From Conchocele bisecta (Eukaryota; Mollusca; Bivalvia; Lucinida; Thyasiridae), in contig CM055277.1 in NCBI GenBank assembly GCA_029237695.1, positions 40,768,242-40,832,241 on the forward strand: DNA of 64,000 nucleotides, written 5' to 3'. The notes beneath the pieces were generated by a model. That model did no database searches. It saw only the letters and a list, made by a program, of their open reading frames with translations, and had not been told where the DNA came from. Of this stretch, positions 9,622 through 20,789 are shown in pieces (position 1 is the stretch's first letter; every line of letters begins with the position of its first letter). The position numbers and the translations under genes are program-made.

Positions 9622-12600
9622 ATGGATGACTGTATCTTCGATTGTGGTGTTACGCAGGCTGGGAAACCGTTAATTACCGCAGGCCCGGATCGGGTACGAA
9701 GCATAATCGAGGCGAGCAAAGCCCGACAAGACGGCCAACACGAAGCGTTTGAAAGAAGATAAAATGCAGGCGAACTGAAATATCATAAGAACTGTGTTTC
9801 GTCGTACACATCACGTTCGCACATAGACAGATATTGAAACGTTTGAGTGCTGATTCTAGTAATTATGAAAACGCGCCGTCAAGCAAGCGATTGCGCAGGT
9901 TCGAAACAAAACATTTTGACTTTAAACTACACTGTTTATTTTGTGGCGAAAACTGTTTAATGGACTATGACAGAAATAATCCTACTCGATGGAGACGGAC
10001 TGTGTTGTGTCAAACGACTGACCGTGGTGAACAACAAACATTCAAGGACGCGATTCTCGATAAATGCGAATCCCGCGAAGATGAGCACGGGCTTCAGGTT
10101 AAGGCACACGTACTCGGTGCAATTAGTGATTTGCATGCTGCAGACGCGAGATATCATGACGATTGTAGAAAATATTTCATGTCAGCCCGATCTGTCTCAA
10201 CCGCAGCGCAATCTGCGGAGCATATTACATGTAATGAAGTTGAACCCGCAATAATGTCTACAATTACGTCTATGAAACGTGACATGTTACACATCTGGAA
10301 TTCAGTAGAAGTGCATAAGTTATACAAAGAGCATGGTGGCGAGCTCTGTTCTCGTCGAACATTATTGTCCAAGTTATCCGATATACTTGGTTCCGACATT
10401 TTGATTCTGTCTGCAGCTGGCTTCACAAGTTTGATACTGTTTCGCAATAAAGCATCTACGGTGATCAATTTACAGGCCAAGACGATTTCTGAAGAATCTA
10501 AACTGTTATCATCCGAATGTAACACTTACCAAACTAGAATGAACATTGATATTGCGCTCGAGTCTGTGAGTCCCACTGTACACTCATTACTGTCCGAAAT
10601 TTCTGAGAAACTAAACCATTCACTTCCGGGAGCTCTTATAGGAAACATGTTAACTAATGCTATCACCAAACGACCGACCCCACTTCAAGTAGCACTGGGC
10701 GTACTAGTCAGCCGTAAAAGTCTCATAAAGCATATGTATGACTATGGTGTGACTTGTTCTTACGATGAAGTAAACAGGTTCAAGACATCAGCGGCAAAGG
10801 CAGCAGTTGGGTTGCAAATGCAAGCAGTGGCCTTGTTCAAGTTGTTGCGGATACTTTTGATGCTAACATTTCTTCACAGAACGGACTTGTATCTACCCAT
10901 TCCCTTGCAGTGCTTCTAACCGCTAAGGATGACACGACACAATCTACACGCCATGAAGAATCTACCATCAGGCGAGTGACCCGTGACGAGATGAAAATAC
11001 CTGTAGCTGAAGATGTTCCGGTTGAACGATACATAGGCCCTAAGAAGCCCGCGATGCCACCCAGTGAAGCAAAGCGCAGCGTATTACCTCTCCGCATATT
11101 GGCCCACCAGTCGGTACAGCTTGCAAGAACTCGCGATTTGGATTTCTCGTTCCTGAAGGCAATCGCATGCTCATCTGACCAGAATGTACCAGAGTTCGAT
11201 GGTTTCAAGTGGACAGGCTGTTCAACCAGCAACGAAGGCCATATATACACCACTAATCGATATGGATCCTGCCGACCACGACACAATGCTGACATCTATA
11301 GTGGAGGGACAGCGCCTGACAAAGGATTGTGGGCCATCAATCACAGTTTTCACCAACGATCAGCAACTTTACAGAGTTGCAGTTGATGTTACATGGGTGT
11401 ATCCGCAGAAGTTCTCTCAGTTCATACCACGATTGGGCGGGATGCACACATTGATGAGTTTTGTGGGATGCGTTGGACACCTGATGGCGGACAGTGGTCT
11501 CGAAGATGTAATGAAGTCTGCGTTCGGGGGTGTCGCTCATATGCTCCGCGGAAAAAAGTTACCACAAAATATGAGGGCCCTTCGACTGGTCACTGAGGAG
11601 GTGCTTCGTCCAATCCTGCAGCAAGTGGAGACACATTGCCAGCTATTCGACACACTGTAATCACAGTCACGTAAAAGCCCAACCACCAAGTTATGGGTCC
11701 AGAACCTCGTGAAACCAGTCTTCATTATGATGGTATTTGTCAGGGCTGAGCGTAAAGGAGACTGGCCTTTGCATATTTTGGCTATGTCAGAAATGATACC
11801 TTACTTCTTCGCAGCCGGGCACCAGAACTATGCGAGATATGGCCTCTACTACCTTCGATCGATGGAGAGGCTCCATGGAAATATCCTTGACCGGTTCAGG
11901 ATAGGAGAACACGTGATGCGGCACAAGAAAGGATTATGGAACGGCATATGGTTTGATATGTTTATAGAGTCCGCCTTCATGCGCTACGGACATGGATTGC
12001 ATGGTATCGTTGGAATTACGTTACAGCCGTCAACACTGAGCAAATGGGCATACAGCATGCATACCTGCAGTCGATTGATCCAAGATCTGACAGATATGTC
12101 AGATGGATACGCCGATACAGAGGTTGTCACACACAAGGAAGAGATGCCCTCTTCTATGCGTCTGGATGCTGCAGATAGAGCAAACATAAGAGATAAGCTA
12201 CAGGCATCCATCGATCCCATGAATCATACAGACCACTCTGACGGTGTCGTCAATAGGCCAGAGAATGTGAACGCGCAAAACGCCGTGGAATTTGGACAAG
12301 CCCAGATGCGGTCATTCGAAGAAAGCCTGCCAACAGGATTTAATGCTGCTTTGTCCAAGAAAGTTGTCACAATGGCAGTGATGCGAAAAGTTCTCCGAAT
12401 CGGGTCGACATATATATGTGATGTTAACATCATATATTCGCGAGTCATGGGCTTCCAAGATTCTCGTGAAATCAATGTACACGACATACTGAAGTATGAA
12501 CTTGCGCCAGTCCCAACATCAATGTTCGATGAAAAAGGGGATATGCGTATCTCGAAATCGAAGTCGACCCTGAAAAAGAACATACAAGTGGAAGTCTCCT

Positions 12601-13559
12601 TCAGACTGGGTATCCAACCGGATGTTACTGTCGTTGATGGGTCCGCAATTATCTGGATACTGCATTGGCCCAATAGGGGAACTGTACGTGATTTTGTCGA
12701 TAATTTCACAGGTTACATCTTGGCGAAGAACACGACATCTGATATATATGTGGTGTTTGACAGGTACCATGACTTCAGCATCAAGAGTGGGACACGGTTT
12801 GCTAGAGCTGGAAGGCATGCAAGCAGACGTCATAGGCTATCCATGAACACGCCACTGCCGCCGCAGAATGTGGTCTGAACTGTGAATGAAAATAAAGTGC
12901 AACTTATTGACCTGATATGCCAACAGTTGACACAAGAAGAGACCGACGTCTTTATGATACACCAAGTTGCTCAGGTTGCTGAAGCCGGATCCCAGTGTAT
13001 TAACGTTATCTCTGACGACACGGATGTGTTTGTTCTCCTTATGTACTACTTTTCGGAACTCGACATGCAGGGTCGATTAACCATGGAGGCAATCAGTGCA
13101 GGACGTGCATTGGTTGATATTGGCGCTACAGTAGAAAAACACAAAGACATCGTGAACTATTTACCAGCTGTACATGCCCTTACTGGCTGCGACACAGTGG
13201 CACAGTTGTGGGGTAGGGGGAAGGGAATTGCTAAAAAGACACTGGTTGCGGGCCGAGTTCTGCACTCACTTGGTGAAAAAAATGCCGCCATTACTGACGT
13301 GATTGACGAAGCCACTGAATTTATCGCCGCATGCTATGGCAGCAAGAAGACGACTCGCATGTCTGATGTTCGGCAAGAGGTGTGGTCCACAAAGATGGCG
13401 AAACCAAAGCTCACGAAAACACCTGATCTGAAAGCTCTGCCACCTACCACAGAGTCATTTGAGCAAAATGGTTTCACATCCTGCACGTATCTAACTGAGA
13501 AAGTATCCAACAACAGTAAATCCTTTGGTATACAAGTAAGGATTTGCAATTCACTATGA
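9622..13559 (+). pseudogene. Academ-like transposase/XPG-type nuclease, decayed
   Basis: About 1,300 codons of related sequence from an ATG at 9622, which follows an acceptor-like TTTGCCTTTCAG. Order of parts: a short N-terminal segment; a cysteine cluster (CLFCGENC at ~9933-9956 and YHDDC near 10165) likely binding zinc; a long central region of unknown role; an XPG-N-like segment (VVDGSAIIW at ~12630, VVFDRYHDFSIK at ~12750); and an XPG-I-like segment (EETD at ~12936, ISDDTDVFVLL at ~13007) with HALTGCDT (13171) and a helix-hairpin-helix-like GRGKGIAKKT. Acidic residues of the nuclease motifs are present. Breaks: stop at 9760-9762, frameshift near 9832, frameshift near 10830, return shift near 11240, stops at 11658-11660 and 12876-12878, and apparent frame loss near 13470 with the C terminus missing. 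The stop at 12876 separates the two nuclease halves. Cannot make a full protein. Confidence 0.85.
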
Positions 13560-13611
13560 TATGGTGGTCTCAGATGTATTAGCTGTAACAATATGAGAAA
13601 CAGATTAGCAA

Positions 13612-14105
13612 ATTTTGAAAACTTTTGGCGGCCATCTTCGATTTATGTAAGGGCGGCAATAAACATGTGTACTGCATACATTGTTTCACACGTTGGTGTG
13701 TGCCACACACCGTGAAGTAAAACGCATACAATTATAAATGTATGTCAATGATAGGCGACATACTTTTATTTTTTTGTTAGACAATATTGATTTTTGGCGG
13801 CCAGTTTGACAATATATAGCTGAGACAATGTTGAAAGGAGTCGAAAATGTTCCTAAACAAATCCACGGGTCCGAAAACCTGATTATACCAATGTATTAAT
13901 TCCGACAAATAGCACTTGGAGCAATTAAATAAAAAGAAATATTAAACAGGCGGCCATCTTGGATTTATGCAGATTATTAAAAATGCTCAAGGGTGCTGGA
14001 GTGGCACCCGGCGGAATATTTAATAGTATTGGTTGGTAATCACGAAAATGCAATTAAACTTCGTGCGGACCCTAATGCACGCTTTTCTGACTGACGCCCG
14101 GACTA
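13612..14105. repeat. Right terminal inverted repeat of the Academ-like element
   Basis: Inverted counterpart of 8430-8920 with the same three-part structure: GGCGGCC words at 13627, 13797 and 13950. Divergence from the left repeat is substantial inside but low in the outer ~150 bp, where GGGTGCCACTC and CGTGATTACCAACC are kept. Confidence 0.8.
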
Positions 14106-14338
14106 CATGCTAATTCAACTACCCGTGTTGTGATGTGAATGGAATATGTTCGATGAAGAAACGTTCAAATTCAGGTAAAATCCAAGTATATTCTAGTTGC
14201 ATTGCAGCAATTCTTTGCGGAAAGTACACATATGTATATATGTATTGCCGGTTCTCTCGGTTATTTACATAAAATGATCAGATGCATTGAGAGAACTAAG
14301 TGACTGTATAAAATGTGTTTCATCCTGTTCCATTATAG

Positions 14339-14431
14339 ATGAGCGACTGGAACAGGTGATACGGGATATCAGTGACTTCAATGAGACGTTGGCCAACCTG
14401 GCGGTGTCTGTACACGCCAATTCCGCTGCCG
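14339..14431 (+). CDS. Repeat exon B (type 2), 31-residue coiled-coil-like unit
   Basis: A 93-bp exon between acceptor TTCCATTATAG and donor GCCG/GTATGA, phase 1-1. It codes D-E-R-L-E-Q-V-I-R-D-I-S-D-F-N-E-T-L-A-N-L-A-V-S-V-H, ending A-N-S-A-A. Hydrophobics at 4, 7/8, 11, 14, 18, 21 and 25 form a clean heptad pattern, and N-E-T is a potential N-glycosylation site. It would follow exon A once the inserted transposon is spliced out. Partner of type-1 exons. Confidence 0.75.
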
Positions 14432-14734
14432 GTATGACTTGTTTATAAGTTCATATCCGCTAGTCATTAGCGTTTTATTTGTACTGGTTGAGCAAAAAAT
14501 AGACTATAGTGTGCATAATCACTAGATTCTGCCTTGAAGACCTTTTATGTCGAGTACCGTACAGATGATTCTGATATTGTTAACACCACATAATATACAG
14601 AAATAAAAGTTGACCCAACGGTTTTATACTAGTTTTCAACTGATATTTGCAATGAGTATATGACAATTATCTCGCTGTAAACTGAACATAATAATGCGCG
14701 GAGTATGTAATAAATGGTCACTTTGCTGTTGCAG

Positions 14735-14827
14735 ATTCCTCTATTCAACATAAGTTGGCCAGAGACATTGCTGGAGTAAATGCAACAGTTACTGGGTTGG
14801 CAACGGCGGTAGAAAGGAATTCGAAAG
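14735..14827 (+). CDS. Repeat exon C (type 1)
   Basis: A 93-bp phase 1-1 exon between TTTGCTGTTGCAG and AAAG/GTACAC. It codes D-S-S-I-Q-H-K-L-A-R-D-I-A-G-V-N-A-T-V-T-G-L-A-T-A-V-E-R-N-S-K. It keeps the N-A-T sequon. The intron before it matches the intron before exon D (GCGCGGAG..TATGTAATAAATGG), so exon plus intron were duplicated together. No type-2 partner was found between it and exon D; that interval is filled by repeats. Confidence 0.78.
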
Positions 14828-14909
14828 GTACACATATATATGATATACATGTATGCAACAGGTTACACTGTATCGCTACACCACGTTCAACGGTAAAACT
14901 GTGCTTAAT

Positions 14910-17680
14910 TATACCCCCACAAACAAACTTTGAGGGGGTATATAGGAGTCAGCTTGTCGGTCTGTCGGTCTGTCGGTCGGTCTGTTGGAAATTCCCTTCC
15001 GCTCTATATCTTCTACACCCATGCATGGATTATCAAATGGCTTGGCACAAATGTTTCTCATGATGAGAACGTGTGTCGCGATCAATAACCACGCACCTAC
15101 GTCCAAGGTCAAGGTCACAGTTGAAGGTCAAAGGTCAAACCTAATGAAATTCCCTTCCGCTCTATATCTTCTACACCGATGCATGGATTATCAAATGGAT
15201 TGGCACAAATGTTTCTCATGATGAGAAGGTGTGTTGCGATCAATAATCACGCACCTACGTCCAAGTTCAATGTCACAGTTGAATGTCAAAGGTCAAACCT
15301 ATTGAAATTCCCTTCCGCTCTATATCTTCTACACCGATGCATGGATTATCAAATGGCTTGGCACAAATGTTTCTCATGATGAGAAGGTGTGTCGCGATCA
15401 ATAATCACGCACCTACGTCCAAGGTCAAGGTCACAGTTGAAGGTCAAAGGTCAAACCTATTGAAATTCCCTTCCGCTCTATAACTTCTACACCGATGCAT
15501 GGATTATCAAATGGCTTGGCACAAATGTTTCTCATGATGAGAAGTTGTGTCGCGATCAATAACCACGCAACTACGTCCAAGGCCAAGGTCACAGTTGAAG
15601 GTCAAAGGTCAAAAATATTGAAATTCCCAAATGGCTTGGCACAAATGTTTCTCCTGATGAGAAGGTGTGTCGCGATCAATAACCACGCACCTACGTCCAA
15701 GGTCAAGGTCACAGTTGAAGGTCAAAGGTCAAACCTATTGAAATTCTCTTCCACTCCCATATATCTTCTACACCGATGCATGGATTATCAAATGGCTTGG
15801 CACAAATGTATCTCATGATGAGAAGGTGTGTCGCGATCAATAACCACGCACTACATCCAAGGCCAAGGTCACAGTTGAAGGTCAAAGGTCAAAAATATTG
15901 AAATTCCCAAATGGCTTGGCACAAATGTTTCTCATGATGAGAAGGTGTGTCGCGATCAATAACCACGCACCTACGTCCAAGGTCAAGGTCACAGTTGAAG
16001 GTCAAAGGTCAAACCTATTGAAATCTCTTCCGCTCATGCTACACCGATGCTGATTACAAATGGCTGGCACAAATGTTTTTCATGATGAGAAGTGTGTCGC
16101 GATTCAATAACACCACACCAAGGTCAATGTAACATGGAAGGTCAAAGGTCAAAATTGGAAATTCCCAAATGGCTTGGCACAAATGTTTCTCATGATGAGA
16201 AGGTTGTGTCGCGATCAATAACCACGCATCTACGTCCAAGGTCAAGGTCACAGTTGAAGGTCAAAGGTCAAACCTATTGAAATTCCCTTCCGATCTACAT
16301 CTTCTACACCGATGCATGGATTATCAAATGGCTTGGCACAAATGTTTCTCTGGATGAGAAGGTGTGTCGCGATCAATAACCACGCACCTACGTCGAAGGT
16401 CAAGGTCACAGTTGAAGGTCAAAGGTCAAACCTATTGAAATTCCCTTCCGCTCTATATCTTCTACACCGATGCATGGATTATCAAATGGCTTGGCACAAA
16501 TGTTTCTCATGATGAGAAGGTGTGTCGCGATAAATAACTGGCCACCTACGTCCAAGGTCAAGGTCACTGTTGAAGGTCCAAGGTCTAACCTATTGCAATT
16601 CCCTTCCGCTCTATATCTTCTACACCGATGCATGGATTATCAAATGGCTTGGCACAAATGTTTCTCATGATGAGAAGGTGTGTCACGATCAATAACCACG
16701 CACCTACGTCCAAGGTCAAGGTCACAGTTGAAGGTCAAAGGTCAAACCTATTGAAATTCCCTTCCGCTCTATATCTTCTACACCGATGCATGGATTACCA
16801 AATTGCTAACCCGCACCTACGTCCAAGGTCACAGTTGAAGGTCAAAGGTCAAACCTATTGAAATTCCCTTCTGCTCTATATCTTCTATACCGATTCATGG
16901 ATTATCAAATGACTTGGCACAAATGTTTCTCATGATGAGAAGGTGTGTCGCGATCAATAACCACGCACCTACGTCCAAGGTCAAGGTCACAGTTGAAGGT
17001 CAAATGTCAAACCTATTGAAATTCCCTTCCGCTCTATATCTTCTACACCGATGCATGGATTATCAAATGGCTTGGCACAAATGTTTCTCATGATGAGAAG
17101 GTGTGTCGCGATCAATAACCACGCACCTACGTCCAAGGTCAAGGTCACAGTTGAAGGTCAAAGGTCAAACCTATTGATTCCCTTCCGCTCTATACTTCTA
17201 CACCGATGCATGGATTATCAAATGGCTTGGCACAAATGTTTCTCATGATAGAAGGTGTCGCGATCAATAACCACGCAACCTACGTCCAAGGTCAAGGTTA
17301 CAGTTGAAGGTCAAAGGTCAAACCTATTGAAATTCCCTTCCGCTCTATATCTTCTACACCGATGCATGGATTATCAAATGCCTTGGCACAAATGTTTCTG
17401 AGGATGAGAAGGTGTGTCGCGATCAATAACCACGCACCTACGTCCAACGGTCAAGGTCACAGTTGAAGGTCAAAGGTCAAACCTATTGAAATTCCCTTCC
17501 GCTCTATATCTTCTACACCGATGCATGGATTATCACACTATGCCCAGGGTCAAGGTCACAGACTTGATGCGTTTGAAACCTTAACGCTCGGCTTAATGGC
17601 TTACAAGTTACAATCAAAAATGCCTCGTTTTCTTTGGCTGCCAGTGGGGGTATTCGTGTGCCGACAGGCCACATTTCTAG
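14910..17680 (+). mobile_element. Hairpin-ended Helitron/pearl-like element with an internal 158-bp array
   Basis: It begins TATACCCCCACAAAC with a hairpin (TACCCCCA..TGAGGGGGTA), then GTCGGTCTGTCGGTC repeats, then the tandem array. It ends GGGGGTATTCG, an echo of the hairpin arm, then a small hairpin GTGTGCC-gaca-GGCCAC and ATTTCTAG followed by T. No target duplication longer than 1-2 bp is evident against the intact R1 copy. Hairpin ends, CTAG/T, no duplication and a core of tandem repeats match Helitron/Helentron-derived elements and the bivalve pearl elements. No coding capacity. Confidence 0.7.
14985..17530 (+). repeat. 158-bp tandem array, about 16 copies
   Basis: The unit runs from CCCTTCCGCTCTATATCTTC through GATGCATGGATTATC, TGGCTTGGCACAAATGTTTC and CCAAGGTCAAGGTCACAGTT to CCTATTGAAATT. 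Copies start 158 bp apart (for example 16312, 16470, 16628). Several are internally deleted (15630, 15905, 16800). Because 158 is not a multiple of 3, ~66-residue open frames recur in every copy without being genes. Confidence 0.95.
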
Positions 17681-17793
17681 TAGCATTTACATTTCGCGCA
17701 CTAAAATATAGAAGACACATGCAGGGCGTTGATGTTCATACTTCACTATATTGTTATTGAGAGACAATTCATGATGATCAATTTGTTCGTTAT

Positions 17794-18244
17794 TATACGA
17801 CCGTTTTTAAAAAACGGTACGTATTATGTTTTACCGCTGGGCGGGGCCGGTTGGCTGACAGAAAAAGTGCATAGTTCGTGTACACAACTCCTCCGAAAAG
17901 TCGATCGATCTGAAACTTTACACACGTATTCTACACATATTGAAGATGTGCACCTTGGTGTTTTTATGCCGACAAAATATTTTTTAACAAAAATATCACC
18001 TTTTTAACTTAGCCATTTTTTCTACATTATTATATCCAATTCCCTATCATTTCTACTTTACACTCTACTTTTCTATCTCTGCCTAAATTAGTATACATGT
18101 TTAACACAACGAGATGAAGAAATAATGCTATAGACTTTCAAATTATCATTAATGTTTCTTGCCTTGGTGACAGCTTCACAATTCTGCATCTTCGCTGTCT
18201 GGCCCATATTCGACGGGCGTATTTTGTGACTTGCGGCACTCTTG
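17794..18244 (+). mobile_element. Hairpin-headed Helitron-like element
   Basis: Head hairpin GACCGTTTTTAAAAAACGGTAC followed by GTATTATG. The 3' end has CGACGGGCGTATT, then GTG-acttgcgg-CAC and TCTTG before TAATA. The same head type starts at ~63925 at the right edge of the window. The body is AT-rich and non-coding. Confidence 0.5.
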
Positions 18245-18527
18245 TAATATCTATTGATTTACAAGGCTCCGTATTTTGTCTCATGTTAAGATACGCAGTG
18301 AGGCATGTATGTGATCAGATCCGAAATATATTCAAACACCGTTCAGGCATATTCTGAATCAATTTGTCACGTTTGTTGCGTATTTGCTAAAAAGGAAAAT
18401 TGTGAGCACAGGCACGGAAATCATACATGTATCACACCAACAACGTCAAGCACGTCAACTGTGAACAAGACACATATTTCCTATGTGATGCATGTACATG
18501 TAGCCTAGTGGTTACAGTTATCTTTTT
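18245..18527. other. Non-coding stretch
   Basis: No recognised element. CTAGTGGTTACAG at 18505-18517 vaguely resembles a tRNA A box, but no B box follows. Confidence 0.4.
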
Positions 18528-19619
18528 AGCTCACCTGAGTGAAGCTCATGTGAGCTATTGTTACCGCAATGTGTCCGTCGTCGTCCGTCGTCCGTGAACA
18601 TTTTCAAACGTCTTCTCCTCGTTAACCATTGGGCCTATAGTCACCAAACTTTATGGTCATGGTCCTTAGGTTGGGGGATTACAAAATTTGTCAAAATGAC
18701 GTCATTACGTAATTCAAGATGGCCGCCGTCTAAAAATAGCACAAATTCTTCAAAAATATTCTTCTCAAGAACCGCCAACCGGATTTCGACAAAACTTGGT
18801 AGGAATGATCGATGTACAATGCTCTTTCAAAGGTGTTAAAATGGTGACCCCGGGGTCAAAAATGGGCGTGGCCCGTGGGGTCAAATTGGGGTCAAATTTT
18901 ATTTTTGACCAAATATGGTCATGTCTATATCAAATCGAAGGTATCAAAGAGGCGATCGCTCTGGTACATTATATGTCGAAATTGGATGGTCATGTCATCC
19001 AAGATGGCCGCCGAAAGGTCAAAAGGTCGTTCTTTTATTAGAGATTTCAAAATTCTTCTTCACACGAACCGCTTGATCCATGGTGGCCAAACTTCACAGT
19101 TATGGTCCATGGGTGAAGCCTTTTCAGATTTGTTAAAACGGAGGTCGTCGCTAATCCAAGATGGCCGCCGTCTAAAAATAGCACAAATTCTTATAAAATC
19201 TTCTTCTCATGATTTCGACGAAAATTGTTAGGAATGATCGATGTAGAATGTTCTTTCACAAAGGTGTTAAAATGGTGACCCCGTGGTCAAAAATGGGCGT
19301 AGCCCGTGGGGTCAAATTTTATTTTTGACTGAATATACTCATGTCATATATCAAATTGAAGGTATCGATGAGGCGATTGCTCTGGTGCAACGTCTTTTTC
19401 TCAGGAACCACGTGGCCGATGCTGGCCAAATTTCATAGTAAGTGAAGATCATTGGGTGAAGCATTTTCAGGTTTGGTAAAATGAGATTCATCGCTTAATC
19501 CAAGATGACCGCCATCTAAAAATAGCACCATTTTTTTAAAACACATGAACTCAATGTCGCATTCTCCTCTGCTGTTCATGGAGTCAGGTGAGCGAATTAG
19601 GGCCATCATGGCCCTCTTA
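18528..19619 (+). mobile_element. Hairpin-headed repeat with AGCTCACCTGAG head, ~1.1 kb
   Basis: The head AGCTCACCTGAGTGAAGCTCATGTGAGCT forms a hairpin and is followed by GTCGTCCGTCGTCCGTC. The body has three degenerate ~370-bp repeats (ATTCTTCTCA, GGTCAAAAATGGGCGT, AATCCAAGATGGCCGCCGTC). The end reads CAGGTGAGCG, then the perfect hairpin GGGCC-atcat-GGCCC and TCTTAT. Same plan as the other hairpin-headed elements. A fragment of this family is at 60260-60570. Confidence 0.6.
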
Positions 19620-20155
19620 TTTAAAATTACTTTTTCGTTGAGGGTTGTGGGTTCGGCACCACCACTGTGTTATCATTTTTGTATAATTCAATGTTGTCCC
19701 TCACTTCATAGTCCCAGATATTTGCCGTGGTTAATACATTTATTTTATTAACATTATGTAATGTACCTTATAGAGACATTTGGTTTTACAGTTGTTCACA
19801 AACTGATATATACGAAGATTGTATATTGCATAATGCCGTTTGAATCGCCTTAGATACATCCATATGTCTGTCTCGACCAAACGTATGCGCACAACCAATA
19901 TCTTCCCCATCTGGGGGCGGTGAACATACGACGTGCGGGTGAGCTTAGCCAGCCAAACATGTTCAGGGGCCGGGAAATAGGATGCCAAGAACCCCGAGGA
20001 TGTGTATATTTACGCCCCAAGAGGTCTCCCCCGTGCATTGTATTGGTCTTATTTCACGTATTTTAATATATATATAACATATTTATTTTGTTAATGAATT
20101 GTGAACATAATACTGCGCGGAGAATATGTAATAAATGGCCACTTTGCTGTTACAG
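19620..20155 (+). other. Intron sequence before exon D
   Basis: AT-rich except for a GC-richer patch at 19905-20035 with no recognised match. The last ~60 bp (GCGCGGAGAATATGTAATAA to the acceptor TTTGCTGTTACAG) are homologous to the intron end before exon C. Confidence 0.5.
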
Positions 20156-20248
20156 ATTACTCTATGCAACAGAAGTTGGCCAGAGACATTGCTGGAGTAA
20201 ATGCAACAGTTACTGTATTGGCAACGGCTGTAGAAAGGAATTCTAAAG
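20156..20248 (+). CDS. Repeat exon D (type 1)
   Basis: A 93-bp phase 1-1 exon between TTGCTGTTACAG and AAAG/GTACAC. It codes D-Y-S-M-Q-Q-K-L-A-R-D-I-A-G-V-N-A-T-V-T-V-L-A-T-A-V-E-R-N-S-K, the closest relative of exons A and C, with the N-A-T sequon kept. The downstream intron contains the empty-site version of the Academ-like insertion point at 20363-20365. Confidence 0.78.
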
Positions 20249-20573
20249 GTACACCATACACACAGTCAGGCTTCTGTAAGGTTGCTGATGACATTGTTTC
20301 GTCATTTGTATTCTGATGTATTCCATATATATCGTATGTATTATACTTATGTACTGATATGCCATGCTAATTCAACTATGCGTGCTATGATATGAATGGA
20401 ATATGCACGATGAAGAACCGTTCACATTCAGGTAAAATCCCAGTATATTCTAGTTGCATTGTAAATTCCTTGCGGGAAATTACACATATACTTATTACAT
20501 GTATCTCGGTTATTTAAATCAAGTGCTGAGATATATAAATGAATGCAATGCGTTTCATATGGTTCCATTGTAG

Positions 20574-20666
20574 ATAATCGACTGGATCAGGTGACACGAA
20601 ATATCAGTAACATCAATGGGATGTTGGCCAGACTGGCGGTGTCTGTACACGCCAATTCCGCTACAG
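20574..20666 (+). CDS. Repeat exon E (type 2)
   Basis: A 93-bp phase 1-1 exon between TTCCATTGTAG and ACAG/GTATGA. It codes D-N-R-L-D-Q-V-T-R-N-I-S-N-I-N-G-M-L-A-R-L-A-V-S-V-H, ending A-N-S-A-T. The sequon of exon B is lost (N-G-M) but N-I-S is a new one. It is 325 bp after exon D, matching the A-to-B spacing once the transposon is subtracted (~286 bp). Last recognised exon of the gene in this window. Confidence 0.77.
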
Positions 20667-20789
20667 GTATGACACATGTGTACGTTAGTATCCGCTAGTA
20701 CCGCAGGTATCACAGGTGCTGCACGCCACACCGGCGTAAACTGTTTCACATCGAAATAGGACCCGGATTTCTGACAAATTCACATTCGG

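Larger units (their letters stand above)
8430..14105 (+). mobile_element. Academ-like DNA transposon, 5,676 bp, non-autonomous through decay
   Basis: Both ends read TAGTCCGGGCGTC as inverted repeats. Homology between the ends continues for ~490 bp (8430-8920 against 13612-14105). The element is flanked by CAT on each side (8427-8429 and 14106-14108). The paralogous intron at 20351-20372 reads GCCATGCTAATTC without the insertion, so ends and 3-bp target duplication are fixed by an empty site. Inside lies one long broken gene for an XPG-nuclease-like protein. A 3-4-bp duplication together with an XPG nuclease is the described hallmark of the Academ superfamily; the assignment is from memory of that description, not a search. 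It sits in an intron of the 31-residue-repeat gene. Confidence 0.82.
14857..17770 (+). repeat. Dispersed repeat R1, split by a later insertion
   Basis: The left part (14857-14908, GCAACAGGTT..CGCTACACCACG) and the right part (17681-17770, TAGCATTTACATTTCGCGCA to CACTATATTGTTATTGA) are contiguous in the copy at 30985-31125 and in the inverted copy at 47513-47665. The 158-bp-array element lies exactly between them. Confidence 0.8.

Noticed and set aside
10910..11386. A separate gene starting at 10910
   Set aside because: Its frame continues the upstream protein before 10910 (VADTFDANISSQNG lies in the same frame) and hands back to the first frame near 11240, so it is a frameshifted segment of one gene.
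10837..12833. Minus-strand open frames of 60-160 codons under the nuclease pseudogene
   Set aside because: They are antisense shadows of the Academ-like coding sequence, whose plus-strand frame carries the recognisable motifs.
15179..17248. Repeated ~66-codon open frames starting MHGLSNGLAQMFLMM
   Set aside because: They are the 158-bp satellite translated copy after copy. The period is not a multiple of three and the frame closes in each unit, so this is not a repeat protein.
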